This document shows positions 44,830 through 57,452 of a stretch of 64,000 nucleotides of DNA, piece after piece (position 1 is the first letter of the stretch; each line of letters begins with the position of its first letter). A program made the position numbers and the translations under genes. Origin of the DNA: Carettochelys insculpta (lineage: Eukaryota; Chordata; Testudines; Carettochelyidae); the NCBI RefSeq assembly GCF_033958435.1, contig NC_134160.1:16293001-16357000 (forward strand), written 5' to 3'. The notes beneath the pieces were generated by a model. The model saw nothing but the letters and a program-made list of their open reading frames with translations, was not told where the DNA came from and did no database searches.

Positions 44830-47305
44830 GGCTGGGCCTTGGGACATTTGGGGGACGGGAAAGGGGTTGGGACATTCGGGGGATGGGTGGTGAATGGGTG
44901 CAGGGGTTGGGACATTCAGGGCGCAGCGGGTTAGTGCGTGAAATGTTGGGACGTTTGGAGGATGGGGGGTGAGTGTGTTGGGGGGGCTGGGACATTCGGG
45001 GCTCAGCGTGTGTGGGGATTCAGACATTTGGGGGACAGGGGCATGAGTGTGTAGGGGGTTTGGGACTTTTGGGGCACCAGGGGGTGAGTGTGTCTGGGGG
45101 CTGGATGCTAGGGGGCCTAGGGGGTCAGTGTGTGTAGGGGGTTGGGATATTTGACAGAAAAGGGGGTGAGTGTGTGGAAGGGTTGGGCTGTTTGGGGAGG
45201 TGAGTGTGTGGGGGCTGGGACATTTGGGGGTGGCAGGGTGAGTGTGTTGGGGGTTGGTACGTTCAGGGGTCTGGGGGAGGTGAGTGTGTGGGGGGTTGGG
45301 GTGGTCAAGGGGCTGGAGGTGAGTGTGGGTGAGTTGGTATGTTTGGGCAGCTGGGGGGGTGATTGTGTTGGCGTGTGGGATATTTGGGGGTGGCGGGGTG
45401 AGTGTGTTGGGGGTTGGTATGCTTGGGGGACTGGGGGGTGAGTGTGTGGGGGTTGGGATACTTGGGGGTGGCAGAGTGAGTGTGTTGGGGGGTTGGTATG
45501 TTTGGGGGTGGGGGGTAAGTTTGTGGGGGTTGGTATGTTTGGGGCGGTGGGGGGTTAAGTTTGTGGGGGTTGGTAAGTTTGGGGGTGGCGGAGTGAGTAT
45601 GTTGGGAGTTGGTATGTTTGGGGGGCTGGGGGGGGTAAGTTTGTAGGGATTGGTATGTTTGGGGGTGGTGGAGTGAGTGTGTTGGTGGGTTAGTATGTTT
45701 GGGGGGTGGGGGTAAGTTTGTGAGGGTTGGTATGTTTGGGGTGGTGGAGTGAGTGTGTTGGGGGGTTGGTATGTTTGGGGGTGGTGGAGTGGGTGTGTTG
45801 GGGGGTTGGTATGTTTGGGGGTGGTGGAGTGAGTGTGTTGGGGGTTGGTATGTTTGGGGTTGGGGGGGTGAGTTTGTGGAGGTTGGTATGTTTGGGGGTG
45901 GTGGAGTGAGTGTGTTGCGGGTTAGTATGTTTGGGGTTGGGGGGTGAGTTTGTGGGGGTTGGTATGTTTGGGGGGTGGAGTGAGTGTGTTGGGGGGTTGG
46001 TATGTTTTGGGGGGCAGAGTGAGTGTGTGGGGGGTTGGTATGTTTGGGGTTGGGGGTAAGTTTGTGGGGGGTTGGTATGTTTGGGGGTGGCGGAGTGAGT
46101 GTGTTGGGGGTTGGTATGTTTGGGGGTGGGGGGTAAGTTTGTGGGGGGTTGGTATGTTTGGTGGGGCGGAGCGAGTGTGTTGGGGGGTTGGTATGTTTGG
46201 GGGTGGGGGTAAGTTTGTGGGGGGTTGGTATGTTGGGGGGGCGGAGTGAGTGTGTTGGGGGTTGGTATGTTGGGGGGGTGGGAGGTGAGTTTGTGGGGGG
46301 TTCATATGTTTGGGGGGGCGGAGTGAGTGTGTTGGGGGTTGGTATGTTTGGGGGGGCGGAGTGAGTGTGTGGGGGGGTTGGTATTTTTGGGGGTGGGGGT
46401 GAGTGTGTTGGGGGTTGGTATGTTTGGGGGGGCGGAGTGAGTGTGTTGGGGGTTGGTATGTTTGGGGGTGGTGGAGTGAGTGTGTTGGGGGGTTGGTATG
46501 TTTGGGGTTGGGGGGTGAGTGTGTGGGGGTTGGTATGTTTGGGGGGGCGGAGTGAGTGTTGGGGGGTTGGTATTTTTGGGGGTGGGGGGTGAGTGTGTTG
46601 GGGGGTTGGTATGTTTGGGGGTGGCGGAGTGAGTGTGTTTGGGTTTGGGGGTGGGGGGTAAGTTTGTGGGGGGTTGGTATGTTTGGGAGGGTGGAGTGAG
46701 TGTGTGGTGGGGTTGGTATGTTTGGGGGTGGGGGTAAGTTTGTGGGGGTTGGATATTTGGGGGTGGGGAGTGTGTGTGTTGGGGGTTGGTATGTTGGGGG
46801 GGTGGGGGTAAGTTTGTGGGGGTTGGTATGTTGGGGGGTGGGGGGTGAGTGTGTGTGGGGTTGGTATGTTTGGGGGGTGGGGGTGAGTGTGTTGGGGGTT
46901 GGTATGTTTGGGGGGGTGGAGTGAGTGTGTGGGGGGTTGGTATGTTTGGGGGTGGGGGGTAAGTTTGTGGGGGGTTGGATATTTGGGGGTGGGGGGTGAG
47001 TGTGTGGGGGGTTGGTATGTTGGGGGTTGGGGGTGAGTGTGTGGGGGGTTGGTATGTTTGGGGGTGGGGGGTAAGTTTGTGGGGGGTTGGTATGTTGGGG
47101 GGTGGGAGGTGAGTGTGGGGGGGTTGGTATGTTTGGGGGTGGGGGGTAAGTTTGTGGGGGGTTGGTATGTTGGGGGGTGGGAGGTGAGTGGGGGGGGTTG
47201 GTATGTTTGGGGGTGGGGGGTAAGTTTGTGGGGGGTTGGTATGTTTGGGGGGTGGGGGGTGAGTGTGGTGGGGGTTGGTATGTTGGGGGGTGAGTGTGTG
47301 GCAGG
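44830..47305. repeat. G-rich satellite, about 39-bp unit
   Basis: About 60 tandem units close to GTGAGTGTGTTGGGGG, TTGGTATGTTT, GGGGGTGGTGGA (39 bp). The left 450 bp is more diverged (GGGACATTCGGGGG form) and the right part more regular. Because 39 is a multiple of 3 and the unit lacks stops, long false open frames appear on both strands, up to 474 codons on the minus strand. Every unit has several runs of four or more G on the plus strand. Confidence 0.97.
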
Positions 47306-48330
47306 GCTGTTGGTAACCCATTTGCAACTGGCCCTGGGTGTGCCACTGCTGTGCCTTTAATGGGCCGCAGAAGGAGAAAAATACTGGCCCAGGGTGTGCC
47401 TGGGACTTCCAGGTGCCCAGCAGGTGCGAATTGCCTGAGTGTAGCTGGAAACCTCTAGGGACTGTGGCTCATTCTACCCTCCCAGGTATGCACCGACCAC
47501 ACAACAGACAGGAGGTGAACGCTACTTGGCTGCCCCTGGGGCTCCCACCCTCCCTGGAGGGGTATTCTGCCTGCCTTCCCTGGGATGTTACCAGAGGCCA
47601 CCTGGCTCCCTCTGTTGTGTGTGCGCTGGCTCAGGATGGGCCTGGAATATTCACTTTCCTGCCCTGCTCTCCTTGTGGGGTCTGGCTGGGTGCCAGATGG
47701 CAGCAGAGCACAGCCTGGTAGGGGGAATGCCTGGGTCGAGCTCCCCCGTGCTGGGCATTTACCAAACTGTTGTGAGGAGCTCCAAAGGCGTCAGTTTTAT
47801 CTGCCCTTTGCCTGCTGGGTGAGCAGGATTTAGACCCTTTTCCTGGCCCTGGGCTCCAAGCATGCCTGGAACTGCCTCCAAACCAGTCACCTAAGCAAGC
47901 AGTGTCTCTCACACACCTACCTCGCAGCTCTGTCCCATCCTCCAGAGTCCTGTCAAAGCGCAGATCCAGCCCTACACATCAGCTCTAGAGGCGCTCGGCC
48001 GTTAGAGCCAATGGGTGCATGGGCAGACTTTGCTCCTCAGCACGCGAGAGCTCCACGGATCTGGACACCTCCACGCATTCCCTTGCCTCGGGATGGCTGG
48101 GCAGGCCCAGGATTATTTCTTGGGAGAACTTGGCTTCTCTGAAGCCAGCCATCACTGGAGCCACACAAAGCGAGAAGCTGAGCTGTGCAGCTGCTGCCAA
48201 AGAAATCCTGTGCAGGAGCTTAGGGCTGCCATGGGCAGCAGGCTCCATCTTATGTCTCCCCCTGCCATCCCTATCAGCAGGGACCTGCTCTAGCTAAATT
48301 TGTGTCCCTGCTCTGCCACAGATGAAATGT
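47306..48330. other. Unassigned
   Basis: No supported gene after the satellite. Confidence 0.3.
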
Positions 48331-48520
48331 ATCTCATAGAGCTGGAAGGGACCTTGGGAGGTCATTGAGTCCAGTCTCCTGCCCTCACAGCAGGACCTAG
48401 CACCATCCCTCACAGATATTCTTTTTAAATCTAACCTGCCCCAAAACTTAAATGGTCCCTCAAGGATGGAGCTCACAACCCTGGGTTTAAAAGGGAAACA
48501 CACTAAGCTATCCCTCCCCC
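48331..48520 (-). repeat. tRNA-derived SINE with CR1-like tail (turtle Cry-type)
   Basis: On the minus strand: GGGAGGGATAGCTTAGTG (A-box region), AACCCAGGGTTGTGAGCTCC (B-box region), CTTGAGGGACCATTTAAG, then the CR1-like end GACCTCCCAAGGTCCCTTCC AGCTCTATGAGA. This order is that of the tRNA-Lys-derived Cry SINE of turtles as I remember it. It is one of the better taxonomic hints here. Confidence 0.7.
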
Positions 48521-48533
48521 CTCCAGTAGCCTC

Positions 48534-48680
48534 AGCCAAGTCACTTAATCTTGGTGGGCCTCAGAGGTCCAACTCTAGTGTAACACCCATAGACACACTT
48601 GAACCTGGGACCTCTAGAGCTTAGTACAAGAGCTTCCATAGTTCGAGCTAAGAGCCAGCTAGCGTGCCGCTAAGGCGGGG
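48534..48680. repeat. MIR core (+) next to a tRNA-like SINE head (-)
   Basis: GCCAAGTCACTTAATCTTGG and GGGCCTCAG is a MIR core on plus. 48590-48670 read on minus gives TTAGCTCGAACTATGG...GGTCCCAGGTTCAAG, with A- and B-box-like blocks. Old fragments. Confidence 0.4.
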
Positions 48681-49937
48681 AGGAGATTCAGTCTATTTCT
48701 CTGTCAGCAGGCTAGGGGGACAGTGGCCCACATCCCAGGTGTGTGGGTTACCCTAGCAGAGGAGGATTGCACTGCATGCTGCAGGGAGAGGGCAGGAGGA
48801 GGGTTATCTATCCAGGAATCCTGGGAAGGGACTTCGATACTTCGTTGATGAGGGGATAAGTGCCTGGCTAGGACAATCTTCACAGTCATTTCCACAGGGA
48901 TGTTAGCGCAGTTTACTTCACATTCATACTGTCCGTCATTCATCCTTTCAGTGTACCACTCCCCTTCACTGCTTTCCTGTTCCAGGCAGATGCCACGGAC
49001 TGCTCCACATCTAGGCAGAGTTGCCACCTTTGTTAGATTTCCAGGGATACTCTGGGTTTTAAGTCAATGACCCCATGACCCAGAGACAATGCTACTGGGT
49101 GAGGTGTCCCTTTGGTGACCTGTGAGCTTGATCAGCACCACACACCACCTGCTGGATGTAACCTGATGGTGCAGGAAAGGTAGCCCTGCTCCAGGGGCAA
49201 GGCAGGAACCAGAGAATTCCTGGGGAATTCCACCATTTCCAAGTTTGTTTTCATCCTGATGTCAAATTTTAACAAAATCTAAGGTGAAAATCCTTTGGGG
49301 TCAATCCAAAGGTGTTGTTTCCATTCTGATATTGGAAAAAAAATATTACATTATAATCTGTAATTAAATATAAACAATTTTAAAATAAATATCAGTGTGA
49401 TAAAAATGGATCCTTTATCAAAATATGGACCAGCCATTAGTGAAATGCGTGGTTTCTATTTATTTTTTAAAATGATCATAACCATCACATGTCCACAGAA
49501 GGGTTTGGTTTGTATAAAGTGGTGTTTCCTGATGGAAAAAAACATTGCATCTGAAAAATTCTCACCAGCTCCAGTTCAGGTTGTGTTTTGACGTGCATAC
49601 AGTGCAGTAGGCTATAAAATATTGATCGTTCTTATTGGAAGGTTGCAGTGTAACATGACTTTATTTCTGAAAATCCAGAACATAACATATAAGAACCAAA
49701 ACCAGACAGAAACAAAGCCTAAGGAAGCTCATAGCAGCTTATCCAGAACTCTTCTCTACAGGGTCCCATTGTCTGCAATCAGGACCAGGAAACCATGAGG
49801 ATTTTAAATGATAGTTTACCAGTTTTAATACTGTTCCCATGCACCCCAGAGGGCAGCTCTTACTTTGCAAGAAAGCATCAGTCCCGCATATCTCTTGGCG
49901 CACTTCACAGACACTCAGGTCCATATGAGAAGACAAG
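48681..49937. other. Unassigned
   Basis: AT-rich toward 49300-49700. No gene or repeat recognised. Confidence 0.3.
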
Positions 49938-49942
49938 CTCAG

Positions 49943-50184
49943 GCTTGGTTTATACTAGCAGGTAAATCAATTTTCGATATGCAAATCTGGCTACAAGAAT
50001 TGCATAACTGGAGTCGACTTATCTAAAATCGATTTTTGCCACTATCCACACAATTGCCAGGAATACCGGGGTGGACGGTGGCCCCAGGACAGTTCGAGTT
50101 AGTGCAGCCCCGCTAGGCATGCTAACTCAAGCTCCAGAGGATTGACTGCCAGTGCATCGATCTCCCCATAACTATAGATAGACC
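49943..50184. mobile_element. Small MITE F
   Basis: Exact duplication CTCAG (49938-49942, 50185-50189). Ends GCTTGGTTTATACTAGC and, inverted, GGTCTATCTATAGTTATG share the (G)GTYTAT start but pair imperfectly. Contains ATCGATTTTTGCC and GCATCGATCTCC words. 242 bp, non-coding. Confidence 0.65.
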
Positions 50185-50189
50185 CTCAG

Positions 50190-52085
50190 TTGCTGACCAG
50201 ATCAGCCTCTAAGCCCTGCCTGGCTCAAAGAACTTAATTTACAGACACGAAGGTAAATTAACTCTCAACCTCTCCCCTAGAAGCAGCTTCACCACCCAGA
50301 TTCACCCAAGCATAAAATGCTAGCTCTGGGGCATGACTCCAAACCCAGGCCCCAGCCACTTCTTATGCCATTTGACCAAAGCAAATGGAGCTCCTGTTTC
50401 TTTGTCATACTTAAAAGCACTGTATGGCCCCTGCTCTCCTGTGACTTGCAGCCACCAGGGGCCGTGCAAGGTGCGGGTTGGCACAAGATTTGACCCAATA
50501 GCTGCACATGAAAATCAAAGCTGCAGCTAGGTAGTTGGCCTCAGCCCTGGGAGGGGATTTCTGTTCATTGACCTTTTCCCGAGTGGAGCACCCAGAGCTA
50601 CACAGCCTGCTCTGAATGTAGAGTCCCGGCCCCTAAACCTCTCAGAGACCTGGTGCCTCTCGTCACCCCCTGGACCCTCTTTCTCAGCCTGCACTGTGCC
50701 AGCGGTGCCCATGCCTCGCTCCCACTCCGTGGCTCAGGCGCTTTGCCTGCAGAGAAGTTCCCTAAGCTCCAGGTGAGCTCTGGATGCATCTGGGTCACAG
50801 TTGCCTCCCCAGTTCAATCCTCTGTGATGTGCTATGCAGCGACCTCCTCCTGGTTGCAAGGTGTGGGCTGCTAACAGCTCATTGCTCACCTTCCCCTTCA
50901 CTTAATGCTGCCCGTCAAGCTCAAGGCTACACCAGGCTCCTTCCTGCTGCATGTGGAGCTGGCCCTGCCTAGGAGAGGTCCCTTGCCAAGGACTCTCCAC
51001 TCTGCTGTGGGAACCATGGGGGAAGCTGATCCTTCCCCCGGCATGCTGGTAATGACAAGGACCTCTCTGGAAAGGCCTGTAATCACCAGCTGCTCTTCCT
51101 GTGTGCCCAGCAGGGCTCCAGCCCTGGGGAGGCGCCAGGCAGGTGGAGGATGCTGCTTTAACTGAGCTCATGCTGCTGGAGAAATAATCCAGATCAAAGG
51201 GAAGTAGGACAAACAGCCTCCTGCTTTGCATCAGGCTGAAGCTTCAAGGGCTTGTTCCAGGTCGGCGGAGGTGCTGACCAAAGGGGCTGGAAGCACCAGG
51301 CCCTGCAGAGCAGGGCAGGGCAGTGGCCTGATCCCTGCATCTACTGCTGAGCACTCTCTGTTGCATAGCAAGTAGGAGGGGAGCTGGCGGCTAAGAGCCT
51401 GGTGGGTTTGATCAGGCTCCTGCTTAGTGCCGTCTCTGTTCAGACACGCTCATTCTCCACCCAGACCACCCCTTGGCAGCAAATGTGCGGATGGCTAGAG
51501 ATCTCTCCTCAGCCGGTGCCCAGAGCATCACCTTTTCCCCGCATCCCCCCTGCTGTCCCCATGCTGGAATGCACGCTGGTGGCTCTGGGGGCCTGGTGTC
51601 TGGGGCAAATACCTCCACAGGAGACAAACGTGCACTGGCAGGTGAGGCTGACAAGAGGCAGATCATGCTGAGGCCTCCTTGTTGGTCCCTCAATGCCGTG
51701 GATGCCTCTGGCGGGAGCTGGAAAGGTGTCTGGGCAATGCCCGGGGGTTGGCAGTGTCCCGGAGGGCGAGCAGCTGGTTAGGGTGGAGTAAGGGGACGGA
51801 ATGAAGCAAAAAGCCAATAGCAGAGGAAACGCACCTGGGAGCAAGACAAGGTTAAAACTTGCCGAGAGAAAGCACCAGAGAACATGGTGCAGGGAACCAT
51901 CCTGCCTTGGCCGGGCCATTCCCAGCCCCTCTGTCTCTGCAGCACAGGGAGTTCCAGTTTACAGTAAAGAGGGTCTGTCCCCTTGCAGCATCCTGGGGTT
52001 GGAGCGAGGGAGTGTGTGCGCATTGCTGCGCTCTGCTGGATCTGCTGCACTTCATCGGAGCTTGCCAGTGGCTGGGTTGGAAGGA
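50190..52085. other. Unassigned
   Basis: No supported gene. Several overlapping open frames of 60-136 codons without domains (for example 51402-51919 on both strands). Confidence 0.3.
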
Positions 52086-52089
52086 ATGT

Positions 52090-52185
52090 CCAGTGGGTAG
52101 AGCACTAGCCGATAACTTACAAAACCTGGGTTCATTTCCCTTTTTTTGCCATCAACTTCCTGTCTGACCCGAAGGCGCATCATAC
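52090..52185 (+). repeat. tRNA-like / MIR-type SINE fragment
   Basis: AGTGGGTAGAGCACTAGCC (A-box-like) and CCTGGGTTCATTTCCC (B-box-like) at tRNA spacing, then a MIR-like CTTCCTGTCTGACCC. Confidence 0.45.
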
Positions 52186-52600
52186 TACAGCCCTCTACAG
52201 GCATAATTACATCGCTCATGGGTGTGGAACTCTTTCAGAATACTGGGCGTCTTTCCTAGGTGCGGAGTTACTATTTCAGGGTACCTCGGTATCCCGAAAT
52301 AGCTGTGCACTGTAAGCATAGCTTTGGGGAGGTGGATTAGCTATGCCAATGGGAGAAACTCTCCTGCGAGCATAGCGGTATAGTCACCTATGTGCTACAA
52401 CACAGGGACTTTGTGGGGGTAGATGCAATAAGGATTGGGAGGCGATCAGGCCATATACGGACCTAGAGCGATGCCCACATGTTAGCCGGTGGCCGGGTAA
52501 TGTGCGGTGAGGTACTCCCCTGGGTCCTAAACGACCCAGTGTTTTTTACTGTTAGAGCAGGGAGCTGCTAGCACTCTCACCTACGGCCAGGCTGTAGTAA
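52186..52600. other. Mostly unassigned, MITE-like inverted piece
   Basis: CTATTTCAGGGTACC and GGTATCCCGAAATAG (52269-52302) form a 15-bp near-perfect inverted pair. The words GGAGGTGGATTAGCTATGCC recur at 62028-62050. Probably a decayed DNA transposon; ends not found. Confidence 0.35.
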
Positions 52601-52603
52601 CCA

Positions 52604-53390
52604 AACGGTTAAAGTTCTTTTTGTTGTGCCAGCTGTGTTGTAGTGACAAAAGGGTTAACAGCCGTCAGGCTTGGATCTTAACTAGTTACAAGTTTATTAA
52701 GCTACAGTTATAAGCGTGTGGTTACAAAAGGCTATTGTCTACTTCTTATATGCTAGCAAAGTACAGGTGTTAACAAGTTACGTTACAATCCAATACAAAG
52801 ATATCTGTTACCATCTAACACAATGATATCTTGATACAACGACATCTAGTTAGAGAGCTCTAATTCTTTAGCTGTGCACAAAAAAAAATGGAGACCTAGC
52901 ATGGGTATATCTTACCCTCTCTGCGTCTCTTGATACCAGCGTAGCCAAGCCGGATTGGTCACTCAATTCCGCGGAAAGACGAATACGAGGTTGGGCGTCC
53001 CCAGTTGTGGACCTCAGGAGGCAGTCACCGGACCCGACCAGCAGGTAGTTGGTGGAATGCACTCAAAGTTAGAGTTCTGCTGGGCCCATCTTTTATACCC
53101 CTTTTTTGGGTTACGTATTCTCTTTCTTATCTAAGGTGCCAGATCATACTGGTCTGTCTTTTGTGACGCCAGTTTGTTACAAGGGCATTTCTTACTTAAT
53201 TTGCACTTGTAAGACAGGAGATAAGCAATTTGAGAGTAGAGGACATTCTTTTTGTGTGGGCGGGGACTTCCCCTTCTGGGATGGTTGTGTGGTCATCAAA
53301 TTCATCAATGACAGCTGGGGTGATTTCTTGAGGGTCCCCCCCACTCTTGTTGACAGTTTGGCCTGTTAGCCTTTTATCTGTAATTTCTGC
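52604..53390 (-). mobile_element. Probable ERV LTR, minus strand
   Basis: On the minus strand: TATAAAAG (complement of about 53092-53099), a GC-richer R/U5 stretch, then GCTTAATAAACTTG (polyadenylation signal, about 52690-52700), ending GGTTACTACA at about 52604. The TATA to AATAAA distance is about 390 bp. The CA end is plausible; the TG end is not fixed (53350-53400) and no duplication was found. Confidence 0.5.
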
Positions 53391-55594
53391 TTCTCAGGGT
53401 CACGATAAGCTAGCACATCTGGGCCTCAATGAGGGCATCAAAGACTGTGCTGTCAGCAGCTGTTTCCGTGCCCTGTGTGCTTCTCAGTGGGGGCGGGGGG
53501 CGCAGCGAGCAAGCTGGCTTGTAAGGGGGAGACTTTGTCTGGCTACACCACAGAAGATGCAAACACTGACTGTACTGCCCATGACAGATACTCTCTTTCA
53601 GCTCCATGATTTTAGGATTTGGGCTCTTATCTCCCATGCTGGAGACTGGCGAAGGCCTCAGCAGTGCTTGTGGTTTGCAGCCAAATAGCCCTACTTTCTG
53701 CTCTGGACATGTCAGGGGGTGGGGAAGTTGCTCAGATCATATGGAAAGGTCCTTGGCCGCATTTTCTGAGCATTCTATCTCCTGCACTGCCTGAGGGCTC
53801 ACCTTTCTCCCAGCCCTGTGTCCTTGTGGCTGGGTTGGGACCCAGACCAGCTCTCCTCTCCAGTGGATAACAATTGTGATATTAAAACATCATGAATAGC
53901 TGAGTCTCACTGTTTTCTTGTTCTCTCTCTGTACTTAGCTCTTGCGTTATGTTAAATCTTTCCAGAAAGACAAAAACATAACATAACTTTGCTATGTGTG
54001 TGCATGTGGGCCACAAATGTAACAACCCTGTTCGTCACTCTTTGTGCGTGGGCCTTTGTTTGGGGAACAATCGCTCTTTGGGTGAACCCCAGGATTCACT
54101 GGTGAACAAGGGTGCATGTGCAGAGTGTTTTGTTCATTTGCAATCTGTTGTTCATTATTCCTTCGCTTCAAAAGCTTCTGTCACCCAATCACTGAGCAGT
54201 AGCAATATCACGTGACTCAGATGACTCTTCACACACCATGAACAGCAAACAGGCTAAGTAACCTGAGACTTGCTTGCATGAGTGAGTTGGTGAATCCTTA
54301 GGAATAATGAAAATGGTGGCAAAGATCAAGTTGATTCATGAATTATTCACAACTGGAGAAAAAGGTTAAATTAATGGGGCAATGTATTAGCAATGAAGAA
54401 TTCAGCTGTCTCTGATCCCTGCCAGTGCAGGCTTGTCGCCTCTGGTGCATTCCCCAGAGCATGTTGAGATCAAAAAGAATTTTTCTTTTGCCCTCAGTGG
54501 GTCAGTACCAAACGGGATCAGACCTCCTGTGCTTTGCCAAATTTTAGCCATGGAGTGGGAGATAAATACATGGGTCACAGCACCAAAATGCTCACAAGAG
54601 AGGCAAAAGTGCAGTTCCTACGTAGCCAGACAGTACAAAGCATTTCTTACCACTGGTGCTACCTGGGCACCTGGGACTGAGTCTTTTAAGCTAACCCAGA
54701 GGCTTTCAAATGGGCCTAGGACACATCGCAAGTTGGACAGCTGGTTTGGTTTTCCACTGCCGGGTGTGGGGCTTTGTGGAGCTGTTCTTGCTGTGCGGGA
54801 GATTTCATCGACTAACCCGTCAGCTGCCGAGTTCTTTCTCCCTTGCATTTTTCATCTGTGCTCTCCACTGAGCTAAAGTCCACATGCTGCTGCTACCCAG
54901 TTCTGCTCTTACCTGCTCTGAAGTGGGATAATGCGTCACATTTCAGCTCATCCCCTGTATTATAAATGCTCTGGTGATGGCACAGACAACAACCCTAACC
55001 TCCAATGAATACTCCCTTCTCCAGATGGAAACAGTGACGGGGATGAGAGAGATGCTGCCTGTGGGCCACCTACCCTCTATCCAGCTTACCCTGCTTTGGC
55101 CCTCCCTCCCTTCTCCTGCTCTGAGGTCACTGACATCCCAGCCATTGTAGCCTGCTCTGGTTGGTTTGGCACCTTCTCTCACGCAGCTGCAGCATGGAGC
55201 GGGTTCAGCGCCCAGGTTACGCTGAACAATTCATTACTCTCAGCCCAGCACACAGGTTCTTGTAACACAAATGAATGAAGGCTGAGAAATTTAGCACAGA
55301 TGCAGCATCTTCTGTGAGTGCCTCTGTTATATAACATGCATCCTCTCTCGCTCTCACGGAACACTTTGACTCACCACCACATGAAGAGTCCATGATGCTG
55401 CAGCTCCCCTCATCGAAGCCTCTGAAGGTTATGGTGTCTGGTGCTAATGGGACAGGTTTTGTGCATCGCACCTTTACATTTCTGGGACTCTGCTGAATGT
55501 TCCATTCCAACACAGACTGTTATGGAAGCGGGACACACACTGTACTCTCTCCTGAAGAAACTCAGCTCCCCTTCTCTGCTGCATCAAACACAAG
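53391..55594. other. Unassigned
   Basis: About 2.2 kb without recognised genes or repeats. The longest open frame (54433-54876, 147 codons) has no recognisable domain. Confidence 0.3.
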
Positions 55595-55599
55595 CCATG

Positions 55600-56308
55600 G
55601 CTATGTCTACACATGCACGCTACATCGAAATAGCTTATTTCGATGTAGCAACATCGAAATAAGCTATTTCGATGAATAACGTCTACACGTCCTCCAGGGC
55701 TGGCAACGTCGACGTTCAACTTCAACGTTGGGCAGCACCACATCGAAATAGGCGCTGCGAGGGAACGTCTACACGCCAAAGTAGCACACATCGAAATAAG
55801 GGTGCCAGGAACAGCTGCAGACAGGGTCACAGGGTGGACTCAACAGCAAGCCGCTCCCTTAAAGGGCCCCTCCCAGACACAGTTGCACTAAACAACACAA
55901 GATCCACAGAGCCGACAACTGGTTGCAGACCCTGTGCCTGCAGCATGGATCCCCAGCTGCCGCAGCAGCAGCCAGAAGCCCTGGGCTAAGGGCTGCTGCA
56001 CATGGTGACCATAGAGCCCCGCAGGAGCTGGAGAGAGAGCGTCTCTCAACCCCTCAGCTGATGGCCGCCATGGCGAACCCCGCTATTTCGATGTTGTGAG
56101 ATGCGGATTGGCTACACGTGCCCTACTTCGACGTTCAACTTCGAAGTAGGGAGCTATTCCCATCCCCTCATGGGGTTAGCGACTTCGACGTCTCGCCGCC
56201 TAACGTCGATGTTAACTTCGAAATAGTGCCCAACACGTGTAGCCGTGACGGGCGCTATTTCAAAGTTGGCGCCGCTAAGTCAAAGTAGCGTGCATGTGTA
56301 GACGCGGC
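55600..56308 (+). mobile_element. Foldback MITE D
   Basis: Exact duplication CCATG (55595-55599, 56309-56313). Ends GCTATGTCTACACATG and, inverted, GCCGCGTCTACACATG. Same family and orientation as B, with the same middle (about 55840-56070) that includes the start of the frame MDPQLPQQQPEALG. Confidence 0.9.
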
Positions 56309-56313
56309 CCATG

Positions 56314-57355
56314 TGGCCCACCATGGCCTCTCCCCTTTCACCACTTCACAAGTCACTGTTGATCGTTGAGATGTCAACTCCTGCCCACAGTCAGCCCAGC
56401 ACCTTTGTGCCTTCTCCCAGGCTGCCCCATAAGCATCATCAAAGCCACCTTATTGTTGTCTTTCAAATCCCACCTCAGAATCCTCCCTGGCCATGAGGCC
56501 TCCAACAAACTTGATGCTGGGGAGACTGCTGATGGTCAGAGGCCGCTGCCGATCCTGCTGGCCAGTTTTGTGCCACAGTTTCCTTGTGCTCTCCAATTGG
56601 ACTTTCTCCTATTGGTTTATCCTTAGATTATGCACTCTTTGAGGCAGGCAGACACGATGCAGTCAGGCCAGGCAGGTATAGTCTTTGTGCCTGACTATCT
56701 TCACCACATTTGGCCCAAAGGGGTCATGTGTGGTCCCTGCCAAAAGTTATAAATGAGCAGATTATATTGCTTTTGGCCAGGTATTTGTACAGGAAATAGC
56801 TTACAAGTAGTGTTCTATGTAACCTGTTCACTTGTGCAGGCCCTTGGGAGAGACCCAAATGCCCTCAGCTGATTAGCAGGGAGCATTCACAGATAGGGTT
56901 TTTTGCTACTGGTGATGCACATTTGAACATGCCTTGGTGCATATAATATGTATTCTGAACATGGATGGAAAAGATGAGAAGAAACACTGCTTATAAGACA
57001 TATGAAATGTAGAATGTTAGGTTTCAAAACTGTCATAATACAACCTATTACTGCAGGTGAGGTGGGTCTTCAGGCTAACTCAATTAACTCTGAGAACTAT
57101 GGACATCCCTGGAATCTGTCCTGCTGTCTGCACCAGGTGCAGTCTGGCTTGGGAATTTACAAAGATCAAAAAAATCCCAAGAAATATCTCTAAAGTGGGG
57201 CCCCTGGGATGAGAGACCATTAAGTCCATTAAAAGAGGAAAAGACACAAGATTTCATCCTTTACAGAGAGAGACTCTGCTGGAGGGTCTCAGGAAAGGTG
57301 CATCAATCTTTCTGAACTGGAGAAGCGCTGTAAGAGCTGCATGTTGGGTGAGAAT
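56314..57355. other. Unassigned
   Basis: No supported gene or repeat. Confidence 0.3.
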
Positions 57356-57357
57356 CA

Positions 57358-57425
57358 GAGAACTACAAGGTTAGAAAGGACTAAGAGTCATCTGACCTAA
57401 CCCTCACCAAGGTGAAGGATTACTA
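57358..57425 (-). repeat. CR1/SINE tail fragment
   Basis: GAACTACAAGGTTAGAAAGG and AGAGTCATCTGACCTAACCC match the antisense CR1/SINE tail pattern. Very short. Confidence 0.4.
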
Positions 57426-57452
57426 ATAAGGAGAAACACCTTATTAGGCAGG

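Noticed and set aside
44830..47305. CRISPR-like array of direct repeats
   Set aside because: The repeats are contiguous with no unique spacers, and the sequence is vertebrate-type. It is a satellite.
45922..47346. A 474-codon His/Pro/Thr-rich minus-strand open frame, and a 341-codon one at 46302-47327
   Set aside because: They lie wholly inside the 39-bp satellite, whose period is a multiple of 3 and lacks stops. No start context, domain or codon bias.
32722..56308. Transib assignment of the 5-bp-duplication foldback elements
   Set aside because: Duplication length fits, but the ends do not begin CAC(W)ATG and no Transib-like transposase was seen. Left unclassified.
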